Positions 1-5,957 of a stretch of 47,440 nt of DNA are shown here, one piece after another. Every line of letters begins with the position of its first letter. Position 1 is the first letter of the stretch. The notes under the pieces were generated by a model. That model was not told the DNA's origin. It saw only the letters and a program-made list of their open reading frames with translations, and made no database searches. The stretch comes from a virus. The position numbers and the translations under genes were made by a program. The stretch is taken from positions 1 through 47,440 of the IMG/VR virus record IMGVR_UViG_3300044796_000303. The stretch is one strand, 5' to 3'.

Positions 1-213
1 GCCGCCAAGGTGAAGGGGGAACTGCCCACGCGCCGTGAGCAGTCGCTGCTCTATGCCAACCTCAAGGAAGAATTCAATGAGGCCTGGTACTGGTCTGGCG
101 AGCAGCGCGAGGCAGGTTCCGCCTGGACTCAGGATTTCTTCATTGGATACCAGAGTTGGGTCTACTCGAGCTACCAGTGCCGCGCGCGCGCCGTCCGCAG
201 AATAGTTATTTAA
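1..213 (+). CDS. DGR target protein 2, 3' part (DUF1566, C-type-lectin fold), partial
   Basis: The frame is open from base 1, so this is the C-terminal 70 residues of a gene whose 5' end is missing here. The same gene start lies at 47141; joining 47141-47296 to 1-213 gives one in-frame protein of 122 residues, close in size to target 1 (120). The sequence has the DUF1566/FGE-type lectin signature: LPTRREQSLLYANLKEEF, then WYWSGEQREAG, a variable stretch, and the closing RARAVRR. The variable stretch between Trp42 and the QCRARAVRR end lies exactly over a DGR variable repeat, so it should be the ligand-binding face. The gene is followed after 25 bases by avd. The ligand is unknown. Family call is firm; the join across the window ends is inference. 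Confidence 0.85.
   Translation, partial: AAKVKGELPTRREQSLLYANLKEEFNEAWYWSGEQREAGSAWTQDFFIGYQSWVYSSYQCRARAVRRIVI
102..200 (+). repeat. DGR variable repeat VR2 (allele at window start)
   Basis: Ungapped 99-base match to the template repeat at 770-868. I count 13 mismatches and every one falls on a template adenine, the hallmark of DGR mutagenic retrohoming. The first 25 bases and the last 24 (GC-rich, ending CCGTCCGCAG) are identical to the template; the latter is the likely initiation of mutagenic homology. Template Asn codons (AAY) become Thr, Asp, Phe, Ile, Tyr, Ser and Val. The same repeat, with different bases at adenine positions, is partly present at 47398-47440. Confidence 0.95.
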
Positions 214-238
214 CCATTCAATAATTCATTTATTCAGC

Positions 239-607
239 ATGGCTCTCCACACCGACCTGCCCATTTACAAAGTGGCCTACGACCTGCTCGATGCCATCAC
301 CGACCTTGCCAAAAATATGCCTAGAGACTTCAAACAAAGCATCGGTGGCAAGCTGAGGGATGAAGGCGTAGAGATCGTGACGCTTATCTTCCGCGCCAAC
401 TGTGCGCGCGAGAAAGCGCCCCATCTCGAAACGCTGATCGAGCGGCTGCAGGTTGCCGAGCTGCTGTTGCGCCTTTCGCGCGACAAGCGGCTCATCTCGA
501 CCGGCCAGTATGCCAAGGCCATCGAGTTGACCAATAAGGTCGGCAAGCAGGCAGGTGGATGGCGTCGCTCCGCAATGTCGCCCGCTTCATCAGGGTCACG
601 GCCATGA
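239..607 (+). CDS. avd: DGR accessory variability determinant (Avd-like four-helix protein)
   Basis: 122 residues, almost wholly helical. The opening (LPIYKVAYDLLDAITDLAKNMPRDFKQSIGG), the charged middle helix and the GQYAKAIELTNKVGKQAGGW end match the Avd / 23S-intervening-sequence four-helix family. In the Bordetella DGR, Avd is a pentamer that binds the reverse transcriptase and the template RNA and is needed for cDNA priming. It sits between target 2 and the template repeat, the usual DGR order. The last residues (RRSAMSPASSGSRP) run past the normal family end towards the template leader. No strong Shine-Dalgarno is seen before the ATG at 239, so it may depend on read-through from target 2. 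Confidence 0.9.
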   Translation: MALHTDLPIYKVAYDLLDAITDLAKNMPRDFKQSIGGKLRDEGVEIVTLIFRANCAREKAPHLETLIERLQVAELLLRLSRDKRLISTGQYAKAIELTNKVGKQAGGWRRSAMSPASSGSRP

Positions 608-769
608 TGACTGTGCGAAATGTAGATCTGGTCGTGCCGCTGGCCGATAAGGCCACCGCCATGCGCACCACAGAAACCGCTGGGTTAGTTGCCCGCGATA
701 GGTCTGGCGCAGTTTCCCCGTTGACCGACTGCAGCGGTCGACAGGGCGACGTAGATAGCACGAACAATC

Positions 770-868
770 GCAGCGCGAGGCAGGTTCCGCCTGGAATCAG
801 AATTTCAACAATGGAAACCAGAATTGGAACAACACGAACAACCAGTGCCGCGCGCGCGCCGTCCGCAG
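770..868 (+). repeat. DGR template repeat (TR)
   Basis: Adenine-rich-core copy from which both variable repeats derive. Read in the target frame it gives a run of Asn codons (W-N-Q-N-F-N-N-G-N-Q-N-W-N-N-T-N-N-Q), the AAY pattern that adenine mutagenesis turns into most amino acids without stops. It ends with the same GC-rich 24 bases as VR1 and VR2; homology stops right after CCGTCCGCAG, which marks the IMH* boundary. The 160 bases upstream (608-769) hold no recognised gene; they include a small hairpin (723-727 with 735-739) and presumably form the 5' part of the template RNA. Unusually, the RT reading frame runs through the TR. Confidence 0.95.
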
Positions 869-1992
869 ATAAACCCGAACGCCACCATGCTGATTTTTCT
901 TTTGAGGAACTGGTGCAGGCCTACCTCGACTGCCGGCGCACAAAGCGCAGCAGCGCCAGCGCCATGGCTTTTGAAATGGCTCTCGAACGCAACCTGTTCA
1001 CCCTGTACGAAGATCTGCAGGAAGGCACCTACCGCCCCGGCCGCAGCATCTGCTTTGTCATCACGCGCCCCAAGCCGCGCGAGGTGTGGGCGGCAGACTT
1101 CCGCGACCGCATCGTCCACCACCTGCTCTACAACCGGATCGCGCCGCGCTTCTACGCGGGCTTTATAGCAGATTCCTGCGCCTGCATTCCGGGGCGCGGC
1201 ACTCTCTATGGCGCCCAGCGCCTTGAGGCCAAAATACGCAGCCTGACGCAGAACTGGAGCCGCCCGGCGTACTACCTCAAGCTCGACGTGGCAAACTTCT
1301 TCGTCAGCATCAACAAGCCCATCGTGCGCGAACTGCTCGCCCGGCGCATCACCGAGCCGTGGTGGATGGATCTGGCTGAGCAGGTCCTGTTCCACGATCC
1401 ACGCGAGGATTTCGAACTGCGCGGCTCGCCGGAGCTGCTCGACCGCGTGCCGGCGCACAAGCGCCTCACCGCCCAGCCGCCTCACCTCGGGCTGCCCATC
1501 GGCAACCTGTCGAGCCAATTCTTCGCCAACGTCCTGTTGGACGCCCTGGACCAGCACATCAAGCACGATCTGCGCTGCCGGCATTACGTCCGCTACGTCG
1601 ACGACATGGTGCTGCTGCACGAGTCGCCGCAATGGCTCAACGCCGCCCGCGCCGACATCGAGGCGTGGCTGCCGGCAAATTTAGCCCTGAGACTAAATCC
1701 GGCTAAAACTATCCTGCAGCCGGTTGACCGCGGCGTCGACTTCGTTGGCCAGGTCATCAGGCCATGGCGCCGCACTTCACGAAAAAGAACCGTAAATGAG
1801 GCCTTGAGCCGCGTGCGCCAGATCGACGCCGCCAATCTGTTCGAGACGGCCAATAGCTACTTCGGCCTGTTCCGGCAGGCAACGCACGGCCACCGCGTCC
1901 GCGCGCGGCTGGCCAATGTCCTGCGGTACAGAGGGCACTCGATCAAGGCTGATCTGACCAAAACGTATAGAACAAAAGGAACCACTCTATGA
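811..1992 (+). CDS. DGR reverse transcriptase
   Basis: About 393 residues from an ATG at 811. It copies TR RNA into adenine-mutated cDNA. Visible RT motifs: N-terminal SFEELVQAYLDCRRTKR, the block ITRPKPREVWAADFRDRIVHH, motif A with catalytic Asp159 in LDVANFF, the DGR-type motif GLPIGNLSSQ (227-236, SQ where group II intron RTs have SP), and the active-site YVDD at 262-265, followed by LRLNPAKT and GVDFVGQVIRP. There is no thumb/maturase or endonuclease domain, as usual for DGRs. The start is uncertain: 811 lies inside the TR with no Shine-Dalgarno; the frame is open back to an ATG at 559, and the next in-frame candidate after the TR is GTG 919, which would cut into the family's first conserved helix. 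The stop overlaps the next gene (ATGA). Confidence 0.95.
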   Translation: METRIGTTRTTSAARAPSADKPERHHADFSFEELVQAYLDCRRTKRSSASAMAFEMALERNLFTLYEDLQEGTYRPGRSICFVITRPKPREVWAADFRDRIVHHLLYNRIAPRFYAGFIADSCACIPGRGTLYGAQRLEAKIRSLTQNWSRPAYYLKLDVANFFVSINKPIVRELLARRITEPWWMDLAEQVLFHDPREDFELRGSPELLDRVPAHKRLTAQPPHLGLPIGNLSSQFFANVLLDALDQHIKHDLRCRHYVRYVDDMVLLHESPQWLNAARADIEAWLPANLALRLNPAKTILQPVDRGVDFVGQVIRPWRRTSRKRTVNEALSRVRQIDAANLFETANSYFGLFRQATHGHRVRARLANVLRYRGHSIKADLTKTYRTKGTTL

Positions 1993-2417
1993 AATTACAC
2001 CGCGAATCGGTTGCAGATGTACTTTCAATCGTTGAATCATACGGCCCGTGGGGAGCGGATATTAACGAAGGTCTGCGTTTCCAAATAATTCTAGCCGACG
2101 AAGTGAAGCGTCTTTTAGCTCTAATCAATACTCCAGAGCTGAATGATTTTGCCAAGGGCGTCGTGCTCGAGGCCGTCCACCAACAAGAGCGCTGGCCAGC
2201 TGGTCACGATGAAGGGAAAACTGACGCGGACTGGTTCTGGCTCATCGGTTATCTTGCGCAGAAAGCCCTCTATTCTGCTATGGCAGACGATCACGACAAG
2301 ATGCGCCACCATGTCATAACCACGGCTGCAGCGCTGGCAAACTGGCATTTGCAGATGATGGGCAAGTGCAACATGAGGCCTGGGATTGCCACTCCTGCGG
2401 ATACAGCGCAGCCATGA
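1989..2417 (+). CDS. conserved phage hypothetical protein
   Basis: 142 residues, acidic and helical. It carries the motif HDEGKTDADWFWLIGYLAQKA (around 73-93) followed by a C-terminal HHVITTAAALANWH. I recall this arrangement from small proteins of unknown function in proteobacterial phages, next to recombination or integrase genes. The ATG overlaps the RT stop (ATGA) and an AAAGGA Shine-Dalgarno precedes it, so it is probably translated with the RT. The His/Asp-rich motif could bind metal, as in MazG- or HD-like folds, but no function can be assigned. Confidence 0.75.
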   Translation: MKLHRESVADVLSIVESYGPWGADINEGLRFQIILADEVKRLLALINTPELNDFAKGVVLEAVHQQERWPAGHDEGKTDADWFWLIGYLAQKALYSAMADDHDKMRHHVITTAAALANWHLQMMGKCNMRPGIATPADTAQP

Positions 2418-2653
2418 CCCCCTGGCTCTCCCAACCTGAGATAGATGACCTCTGCAAGCCGCTCACACAGCACGCGGCGCAGATCCGTTTCATTCGCGGG
2501 CTGGGCCTTACCGTGCGTGAAAAACCCAACGGCGCAGCGCTCGTCATGCGCACAAACTTCGAGACAGTCATGAATCCAGCAGGGAACCCACGCAAAAACC
2601 AAAAAATGCTTCCAGATGCCACAGGCTTGCGGCTTATTTTCAGTAAGGGTTAA
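2414..2653 (+). CDS. DUF4224 domain protein
   Basis: 79 residues. The first 45 fit DUF4224: LSQPEIDDLCKPLTQHAAQIRFIRGLGLTV, then a polar stretch and ALVMRTNFE. DUF4224 proteins are small and normally lie directly upstream of a phage tyrosine integrase; they may act as excision or integration accessory factors, though this is not proven. The ATG overlaps the previous stop (ATGA), which decides the start over the longer in-frame ATG at 2366. The integrase expected next is only a stub (2655-2816). Confidence 0.75.
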   Translation: MTPWLSQPEIDDLCKPLTQHAAQIRFIRGLGLTVREKPNGAALVMRTNFETVMNPAGNPRKNQKMLPDATGLRLIFSKG

Positions 2654-2654
2654 T

Positions 2655-2816
2655 ATGCCATGCATGGCTGGCCGTAGAAAAGACAATCCGCTCGGACTTG
2701 AGCCTCGCGTGTATCCAAAACGCAAGGCGTTTTACTACGTCCACCGGGATGGCCGATGGGAACGGCTGGATGGAGCCGGGCGAGTACAGCAAATGGCTCG
2801 CCGGAAGGAAGGATAG
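2655..2816 (+). pseudogene. truncated tyrosine integrase, N-terminal remnant
   Basis: 53 residues starting at an ATG with an AAGGG Shine-Dalgarno right after DUF4224. RRKDNPLGLEPRVYPKRKAF, then YYVHRDGRWERL, is the typical N-terminal arm of phage tyrosine integrases that follow DUF4224 genes. After RWERL the family match stops and the frame ends 15 residues later. The core-binding and catalytic domains (R...HxxR...Y) are absent here and were not found elsewhere in the window. A second frame (ATG 2770) gives EYSKWLAGRKDSEALRAAW but does not resemble an integrase catalytic part. Best read as a deletion remnant; a short functional peptide cannot be excluded. Confidence 0.6.
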
Positions 2817-2859
2817 CGAAGCGCTGCGCGCAGCGTGGGCGGCGGAGCAAGCTTAAAGT

Positions 2860-2958
2860 TTAGGCAAGATGGCCAGGATTGCCGCAATTCGGACATCGCT
2901 TCGCTCCCTGCGGATAAGGCCGGTCGCATATCCGGCACCACTGGAAGCGCGTGGACAC
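2860..2958 (-). CDS. small zinc-ribbon protein
   Basis: 32 residues from a GTG start, ending in a TAA. Two Cys pairs, CRIC (8-11) and CPNC (22-25), followed by a C-terminal His, form a minimal zinc ribbon (WCRICDRPYPQGAKRCPNCG). It starts a few bases beyond the lipase stop and is the last gene of the leftward lysis operon, facing the DGR side. The pattern is too specific to be chance, but the Shine-Dalgarno (GGGG) is weak and function is unknown. Such tiny ribbons occur in many phages. Confidence 0.55.
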   Translation of the reverse strand: MSTRFQWCRICDRPYPQGAKRCPNCGNPGHLA

Positions 2959-2962
2959 GGCA

Positions 2963-3550
2963 TTACCCCAGCGCCGCGATCACGTTGTCGATCATGTGAT
3001 CAGTGACATTCGGCAGCGGCTCTGATGGCGTGCCGATGGCGATCAGTTCGGCCGGGTGCTGCCATACGTGCAGGAGGCGCGGCACCAGCGGGACCAAATC
3101 CTCGCCATTGCGGTACAGGTACACCTTTACGCCGTGTTCGGCCAGCAACGCCCCGATGGTGCCGTCCACCGACACGCGCGGCGGCTCGAAGCCGTAGACG
3201 GCCATGGGCGGCTTTCCTGCCAGGCACAGGGCCGCAGCATAGATGATGGCCAGCGCTGCGCCTTCACTGTGCCCCACCGTTGTCTGCGGCGCGCGCTGCA
3301 TCAGGGCCGGGCTGATGGACTGGAATGCCCGCCAGAATCCCGCATGCACGCCGCCCAGGCCGACAATATCGGTGACCTCTGCATCCAGATCGGCCAGCCA
3401 GCAGGCGATGTTATTGGTGCCGGGAAAGGCCACTGCAGTGCCGTCAGGCATGGTGGTGACAACGGCGCGAGCCGCGCTATCCTCGGCCCCTATCGTAGGG
3501 ATGTCGGAATAGGCGGCTTTGGCCAGTTGCGCGTAGGGCAGCGCGTCCAT
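2963..3550 (-). CDS. alpha/beta hydrolase, lipase class 3-like
   Basis: 195 residues. Family features: PDGTAVAFPGTNN (oxyanion strand), the nucleophile elbow GHSEG with Ser95, Asp151 in NGEDLVPLVPR and His185 in TDHMID, giving a complete Ser-Asp-His triad. Fungal-type class 3 lipases hydrolyse acyl esters. No signal peptide is visible, so release would need holin-type lysis or virion association. Its place at the end of the lysis block suggests a role in membrane or envelope breakdown at release, by analogy only with other phage lytic esterases. ATG overlaps the upstream stop (TGATG); the in-frame TTG one codon earlier is less likely. Confidence 0.8.
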   Translation of the reverse strand: MDALPYAQLAKAAYSDIPTIGAEDSAARAVVTTMPDGTAVAFPGTNNIACWLADLDAEVTDIVGLGGVHAGFWRAFQSISPALMQRAPQTTVGHSEGAALAIIYAAALCLAGKPPMAVYGFEPPRVSVDGTIGALLAEHGVKVYLYRNGEDLVPLVPRLLHVWQHPAELIAIGTPSEPLPNVTDHMIDNVIAALG

Positions 3551-3966
3551 CAAACAACTTTGTCCAGGTTATTGGCCCCGGATTGCTGCGCAGGCGCTGC
3601 GGGTGCGGCGGGAGCCGCCGCAGACGTTATAACGTTCGAGGCCACATGACCGGCCAGCGAGGCCAGCGCGGCTGTGGTGATCTGAACGCCGCTTGATGTA
3701 GCCTGTGACCGCATGGCTGCCGCCGCCGCCGACAGTACAACTGCCTCGCCGCCCCCAGTTGCGGCTGCGGCCGCAGCTGCACCCGCGCCGGATGCTACGA
3801 TGTTTGTGAGTTGCTGCTTACCGATCGAACCTACCTCGCTCAGTACGGCGTCTACACTGGACTTGAGACCCTGCCCGAATGCCGATGCGCTAAAATTACT
3901 GACCAAAGTTTTCAACTCGGCCACGAGGCCGCCGAAAAAACCTTCTACATTAGTTTCGAGTGTCAT
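3550..3966 (-). CDS. Ala-rich hypothetical protein of the lysis region
   Basis: 138 residues from an ATG with a good AAGGA Shine-Dalgarno (the frame is open further upstream but that overlaps the lipoprotein gene). N-terminal part MTLETNVEGFFGGLVAELKT is amphipathic; the middle is an Ala/Gly-rich stretch (SGAGAAAAAAATGGGEAVVLSAA cut at residues about 66-85) that could insert in a membrane; the C-terminus is Ala/Pro-rich. No family recognised. Position between the lipoprotein and the lipase, with 1-4-base junctions, makes it part of the same transcript. Confidence 0.65.
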   Translation of the reverse strand: MTLETNVEGFFGGLVAELKTLVSNFSASAFGQGLKSSVDAVLSEVGSIGKQQLTNIVASGAGAAAAAAATGGGEAVVLSAAAAAMRSQATSSGVQITTAALASLAGHVASNVITSAAAPAAPAAPAQQSGANNLDKVV

Positions 3967-3968
3967 GT

Positions 3969-4136
3969 TTATTCCTTCAGTTTGCATGTGATGCCCGCTG
4001 CGACGGGGGGCATCGTTCCGTTTTTGATCGATTGCTCGATCGCTTCCATATTCGCGCCGTCCTGCAGCGCCACTTGCGGGGTGCAAGCGGTCAGTTCAGG
4101 AGCTGCCAGAGCCAGCAGCAGCAGTGCGATTATCAT
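3969..4136 (-). CDS. small lipoprotein, Rz1-like candidate
   Basis: 55 residues. A hydrophobic N-terminus (MIIALLLLALAAPE) ends in the lipobox LTAC, so Cys18 would be lipidated by signal peptidase II. The remainder is short and polar with one more Cys. The gene begins inside the 3' end of the upstream membrane-protein gene, overlapping it by 41 bases in another frame. Such overlaps are typical of o-spanin/i-spanin pairs (Rz1 in or next to Rz), but the partner here is only 64 residues and lacks a clear periplasmic coiled coil. I read it as an outer-membrane lysis lipoprotein with moderate confidence. Confidence 0.6.
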   Translation of the reverse strand: MIIALLLLALAAPELTACTPQVALQDGANMEAIEQSIKNGTMPPVAAGITCKLKE

Positions 4137-4290
4137 TAATGTGCTGCACGCCCAGGCCGGTCAGCACCTGGAGCGCGAGGCCGGACAGCATGGACGTGTC
4201 GATGTCAGGGCTGTGATGATGCACATAGAGCGCCAGCAGCCAAGTGCCGAGCGCCACCATCCCGATAAAAATTTTCTGCCAGTTCGTCAT
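4096..4290 (-). CDS. small membrane protein, holin-like
   Basis: 64 residues. One clear hydrophobic segment (IFIGMVALGTWLLALYV, residues 7-23), a His/Asp-rich turn (HHHSPDIDTS) and a second, weaker hydrophobic helix (MLSGLALQVLTGLGV). Size, two segments and location among endolysin, nuclease and lipoprotein genes fit a class II holin or lysis-accessory protein. Another holin candidate lies at 5742-5939, so the pair may be holin and antiholin. The ATG has only a GGGGA-like ribosome site. Confidence 0.6.
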   Translation of the reverse strand: MTNWQKIFIGMVALGTWLLALYVHHHSPDIDTSMLSGLALQVLTGLGVQHINDNRTAAAGSGSS

Positions 4291-4298
4291 GATTTCCC

Positions 4299-4934
4299 CT
4301 ATTCAAATTTAAGGCCGGTCTCGACCTCGATCTGCTTGATGTCCGTTTCCGTCACTGGCGCCGATTCGTAGTTGTTCGCGCCCCAGGCCTGCGCCTTACC
4401 GCCCTTCCAGATGATCTTGTAATAGCCTACCGGCACCGGAACCTTGTGTTCGCCTATGGTCTGTGGCGTATCTGAATAGATGGCGCCCGTCACCACGTAG
4501 TCAGGGTTCAGCTTGCGCACCTGAATTTCCAGCAGCCGCCATGCCTGCCGGTTGAGCGTCGGCTGCTGCGGCGTCATGTTCGAGAGCAGGAACGTGTCGC
4601 GCATTTCCTCGATCGTGGTCGCGTCGGCGGCGGGCGTGAGGTGGCCCTGGTCGTAGCCGGAATGCAGATAGTCCGAAACCTCTGCGCGCGTCGATTTATC
4701 CAGGCGCGGGTCTGGGTGGAAATTGTTGGATCTGTCCACGCTTCCCCCGGCGCGAAACTTCTCTGCTGACAAGATCGGCTCGTTGCGGGTCGTGTCGTAC
4801 TTGACCGCATAGAAGGTGTTGCACAGCTCCACGCTGTTCGGCACGTCGATCTCATGCGGGTAGAACTGCGGGCACTGGCTTTGTGCGTGAGCCGCCCCAA
4901 TGGCAAACAGGAAAAGCAGGATGGTTTTCAGCAT
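4299..4934 (-). CDS. secreted DNA/RNA non-specific endonuclease (NUC1 family)
   Basis: 211 residues with a Sec signal peptide (MLKTILLFLFAIGAAHAQS). Family features: the active-site block YDQGHLTPAAD with general base His98, the metal-binding Asn119 in LSNMTPQ, and NRQAWRLLEI. The usual DRGH is DQGH here (Gln96), an uncommon variant at a position that normally contributes an Arg. The enzyme would act in the periplasm or outside after lysis, degrading host DNA/RNA. ATG at 4934 is chosen for its GAGG site and signal peptide; it follows the previous stop by one base. A nuclease in a phage lysis operon could reduce lysate viscosity or attack competitors; this is inference. Confidence 0.85.
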   Translation of the reverse strand: MLKTILLFLFAIGAAHAQSQCPQFYPHEIDVPNSVELCNTFYAVKYDTTRNEPILSAEKFRAGGSVDRSNNFHPDPRLDKSTRAEVSDYLHSGYDQGHLTPAADATTIEEMRDTFLLSNMTPQQPTLNRQAWRLLEIQVRKLNPDYVVTGAIYSDTPQTIGEHKVPVPVGYYKIIWKGGKAQAWGANNYESAPVTETDIKQIEVETGLKFE

Positions 4935-4935
4935 G

Positions 4936-5208
4936 TCAGTCCTCGATCTCGTCAATAATTATCGGATAGTGCGCATCGCGCCATTTCAGGCATTCGGGAA
5001 TGGTGTAGCAGGAATCGTCCACAAAGCGTTTTGCGGTTTTTTTTGGCGGCTTGGCTACCATCGCATGAGCGACGGGCGGAACGGCCAAAGCTGCGCGTGC
5101 CTTCGCGGCCGGATGCATGTAACCGACCATCCCGCACATCCCCGCGAAGAGCAGCGTACTAATAATCAAAACGCCGCAAATAATTCCCATTGCGAATATC
5201 GTTTTCAT
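4936..5208 (-). CDS. membrane-anchored hypothetical protein
   Basis: 90 residues from an ATG with AAGGA eight bases upstream. One N-terminal transmembrane helix (FAMGIICGVLIISTLLFAGMC), then a Pro/Ala/Lys-rich linker (AVPPVAHAMVAKPPKKTAKR) and a small acidic C-terminal domain with two Cys (DSCYTIPECLKW), likely periplasmic and disulfide-bonded. Topology resembles an inner-membrane spanin or lysis accessory, but there is no coiled coil. It lies between the endolysin and nuclease genes. Confidence 0.6.
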   Translation of the reverse strand: MKTIFAMGIICGVLIISTLLFAGMCGMVGYMHPAAKARAALAVPPVAHAMVAKPPKKTAKRFVDDSCYTIPECLKWRDAHYPIIIDEIED

Positions 5209-5289
5209 GTCCAGTCCTTCCAAGGGTCTGGCGGCCAAGGCCACCTGTCGTCCTGCTCCCAAGACACGGCTATTCGGCGAATTCAGCCG

Positions 5290-5745
5290 TCACGCATCAA
5301 ACTGCGTCAGATTGCGCCCGTTGATCACGGCCATGATCTTCTGCGCGTAATCCGGATCGGTGGCGTAACCGGCAGCGGCAACAGCGTCGACGAAAGCCTC
5401 GACCCCCACGCACGCGAAGCAATCCGCATAGCGCGGGTTGTCGAGCAGGAAAGCCGAATGGTCCTGGATGCACGATAGCCAGTCCGGGTACTTGCGCCAC
5501 TTTGCGGGCACGCTCACCCACGCACCGCTGATAAATTCGCGCGTGTACATGGCCAGCACGTCGCCCGTCCACGAAGCGTCTGCCTTAACGCCGAAGAGGT
5601 TGAAGCCCTCCTGGGCGAGCTGTGACGCGCCCCAGCCGCTTTCCAGCGCCGCCTCGGCGATCACGAAGCTGGCCGGGATTTTGGTGGTGGCCGCGCTGGC
5701 CTGCGCGGCAGGCGCTATGGCTGCGATGAAATCTTGTGGTGTCAT
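5290..5745 (-). CDS. endolysin, glucosaminidase (FlgJ-like) domain
   Basis: 151 residues. It fits the mannosyl-glycoprotein endo-beta-N-acetylglucosaminidase family: PASFVIAEAALESGWGASQLA with the catalytic Glu35 in ALESGWG, then GFNLFGVKAD and the C-terminal AGYATDPDYAQKIMAVI. It cleaves the glycan backbone of peptidoglycan. No signal peptide, so export should depend on a holin. ATG 5745 overlaps the previous stop (ATGA) and follows a GGAGGG site. The protein ends with NLTQFDA, close to the family's short phage members; no cell-wall-binding domain is present. Confidence 0.9.
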   Translation of the reverse strand: MTPQDFIAAIAPAAQASAATTKIPASFVIAEAALESGWGASQLAQEGFNLFGVKADASWTGDVLAMYTREFISGAWVSVPAKWRKYPDWLSCIQDHSAFLLDNPRYADCFACVGVEAFVDAVAAAGYATDPDYAQKIMAVINGRNLTQFDA

Positions 5746-5939
5746 TTTCCAAACCCTCCATGAGTGGCCAGCCAGTACATGCCGGCGCTGAAAACACCCG
5801 CCGCGATGCCGCGCGCCGTCCACTTTCCAAATTCAGCCCATTTGCGTTCCAGCCACGCATCGATGGCCGTCCCGATTATTTCGTTCTTTTCTTCCTGACT
5901 CAGCGTGTCGAGCGGGTTTTTTCTGCGTTCTTCAGGCAT
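5742..5939 (-). CDS. single-pass membrane protein, holin candidate
   Basis: 65 residues. A charged N-terminal half (PEERRKNPLDTLSQEEKNEI) is followed by one hydrophobic segment (ARGIAAGVFSAGMYWLATHGG). It immediately precedes the endolysin with an ATGA overlap, the classic holin-endolysin arrangement. One C-terminal transmembrane helix would be a class III-like holin or pinholin topology. No sequence family recognised; alternatives are antiholin or lysis regulator. Confidence 0.6.
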   Translation of the reverse strand: MPEERRKNPLDTLSQEEKNEIIGTAIDAWLERKWAEFGKWTARGIAAGVFSAGMYWLATHGGFGK

Positions 5940-5957
5940 TCCCTTTCCCTTTCCTTT

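Noticed and set aside
805-1632. Minus-strand frame across the reverse transcriptase
   Set aside because: Antisense shadow of the RT; no recognisable domain and no ribosome site.
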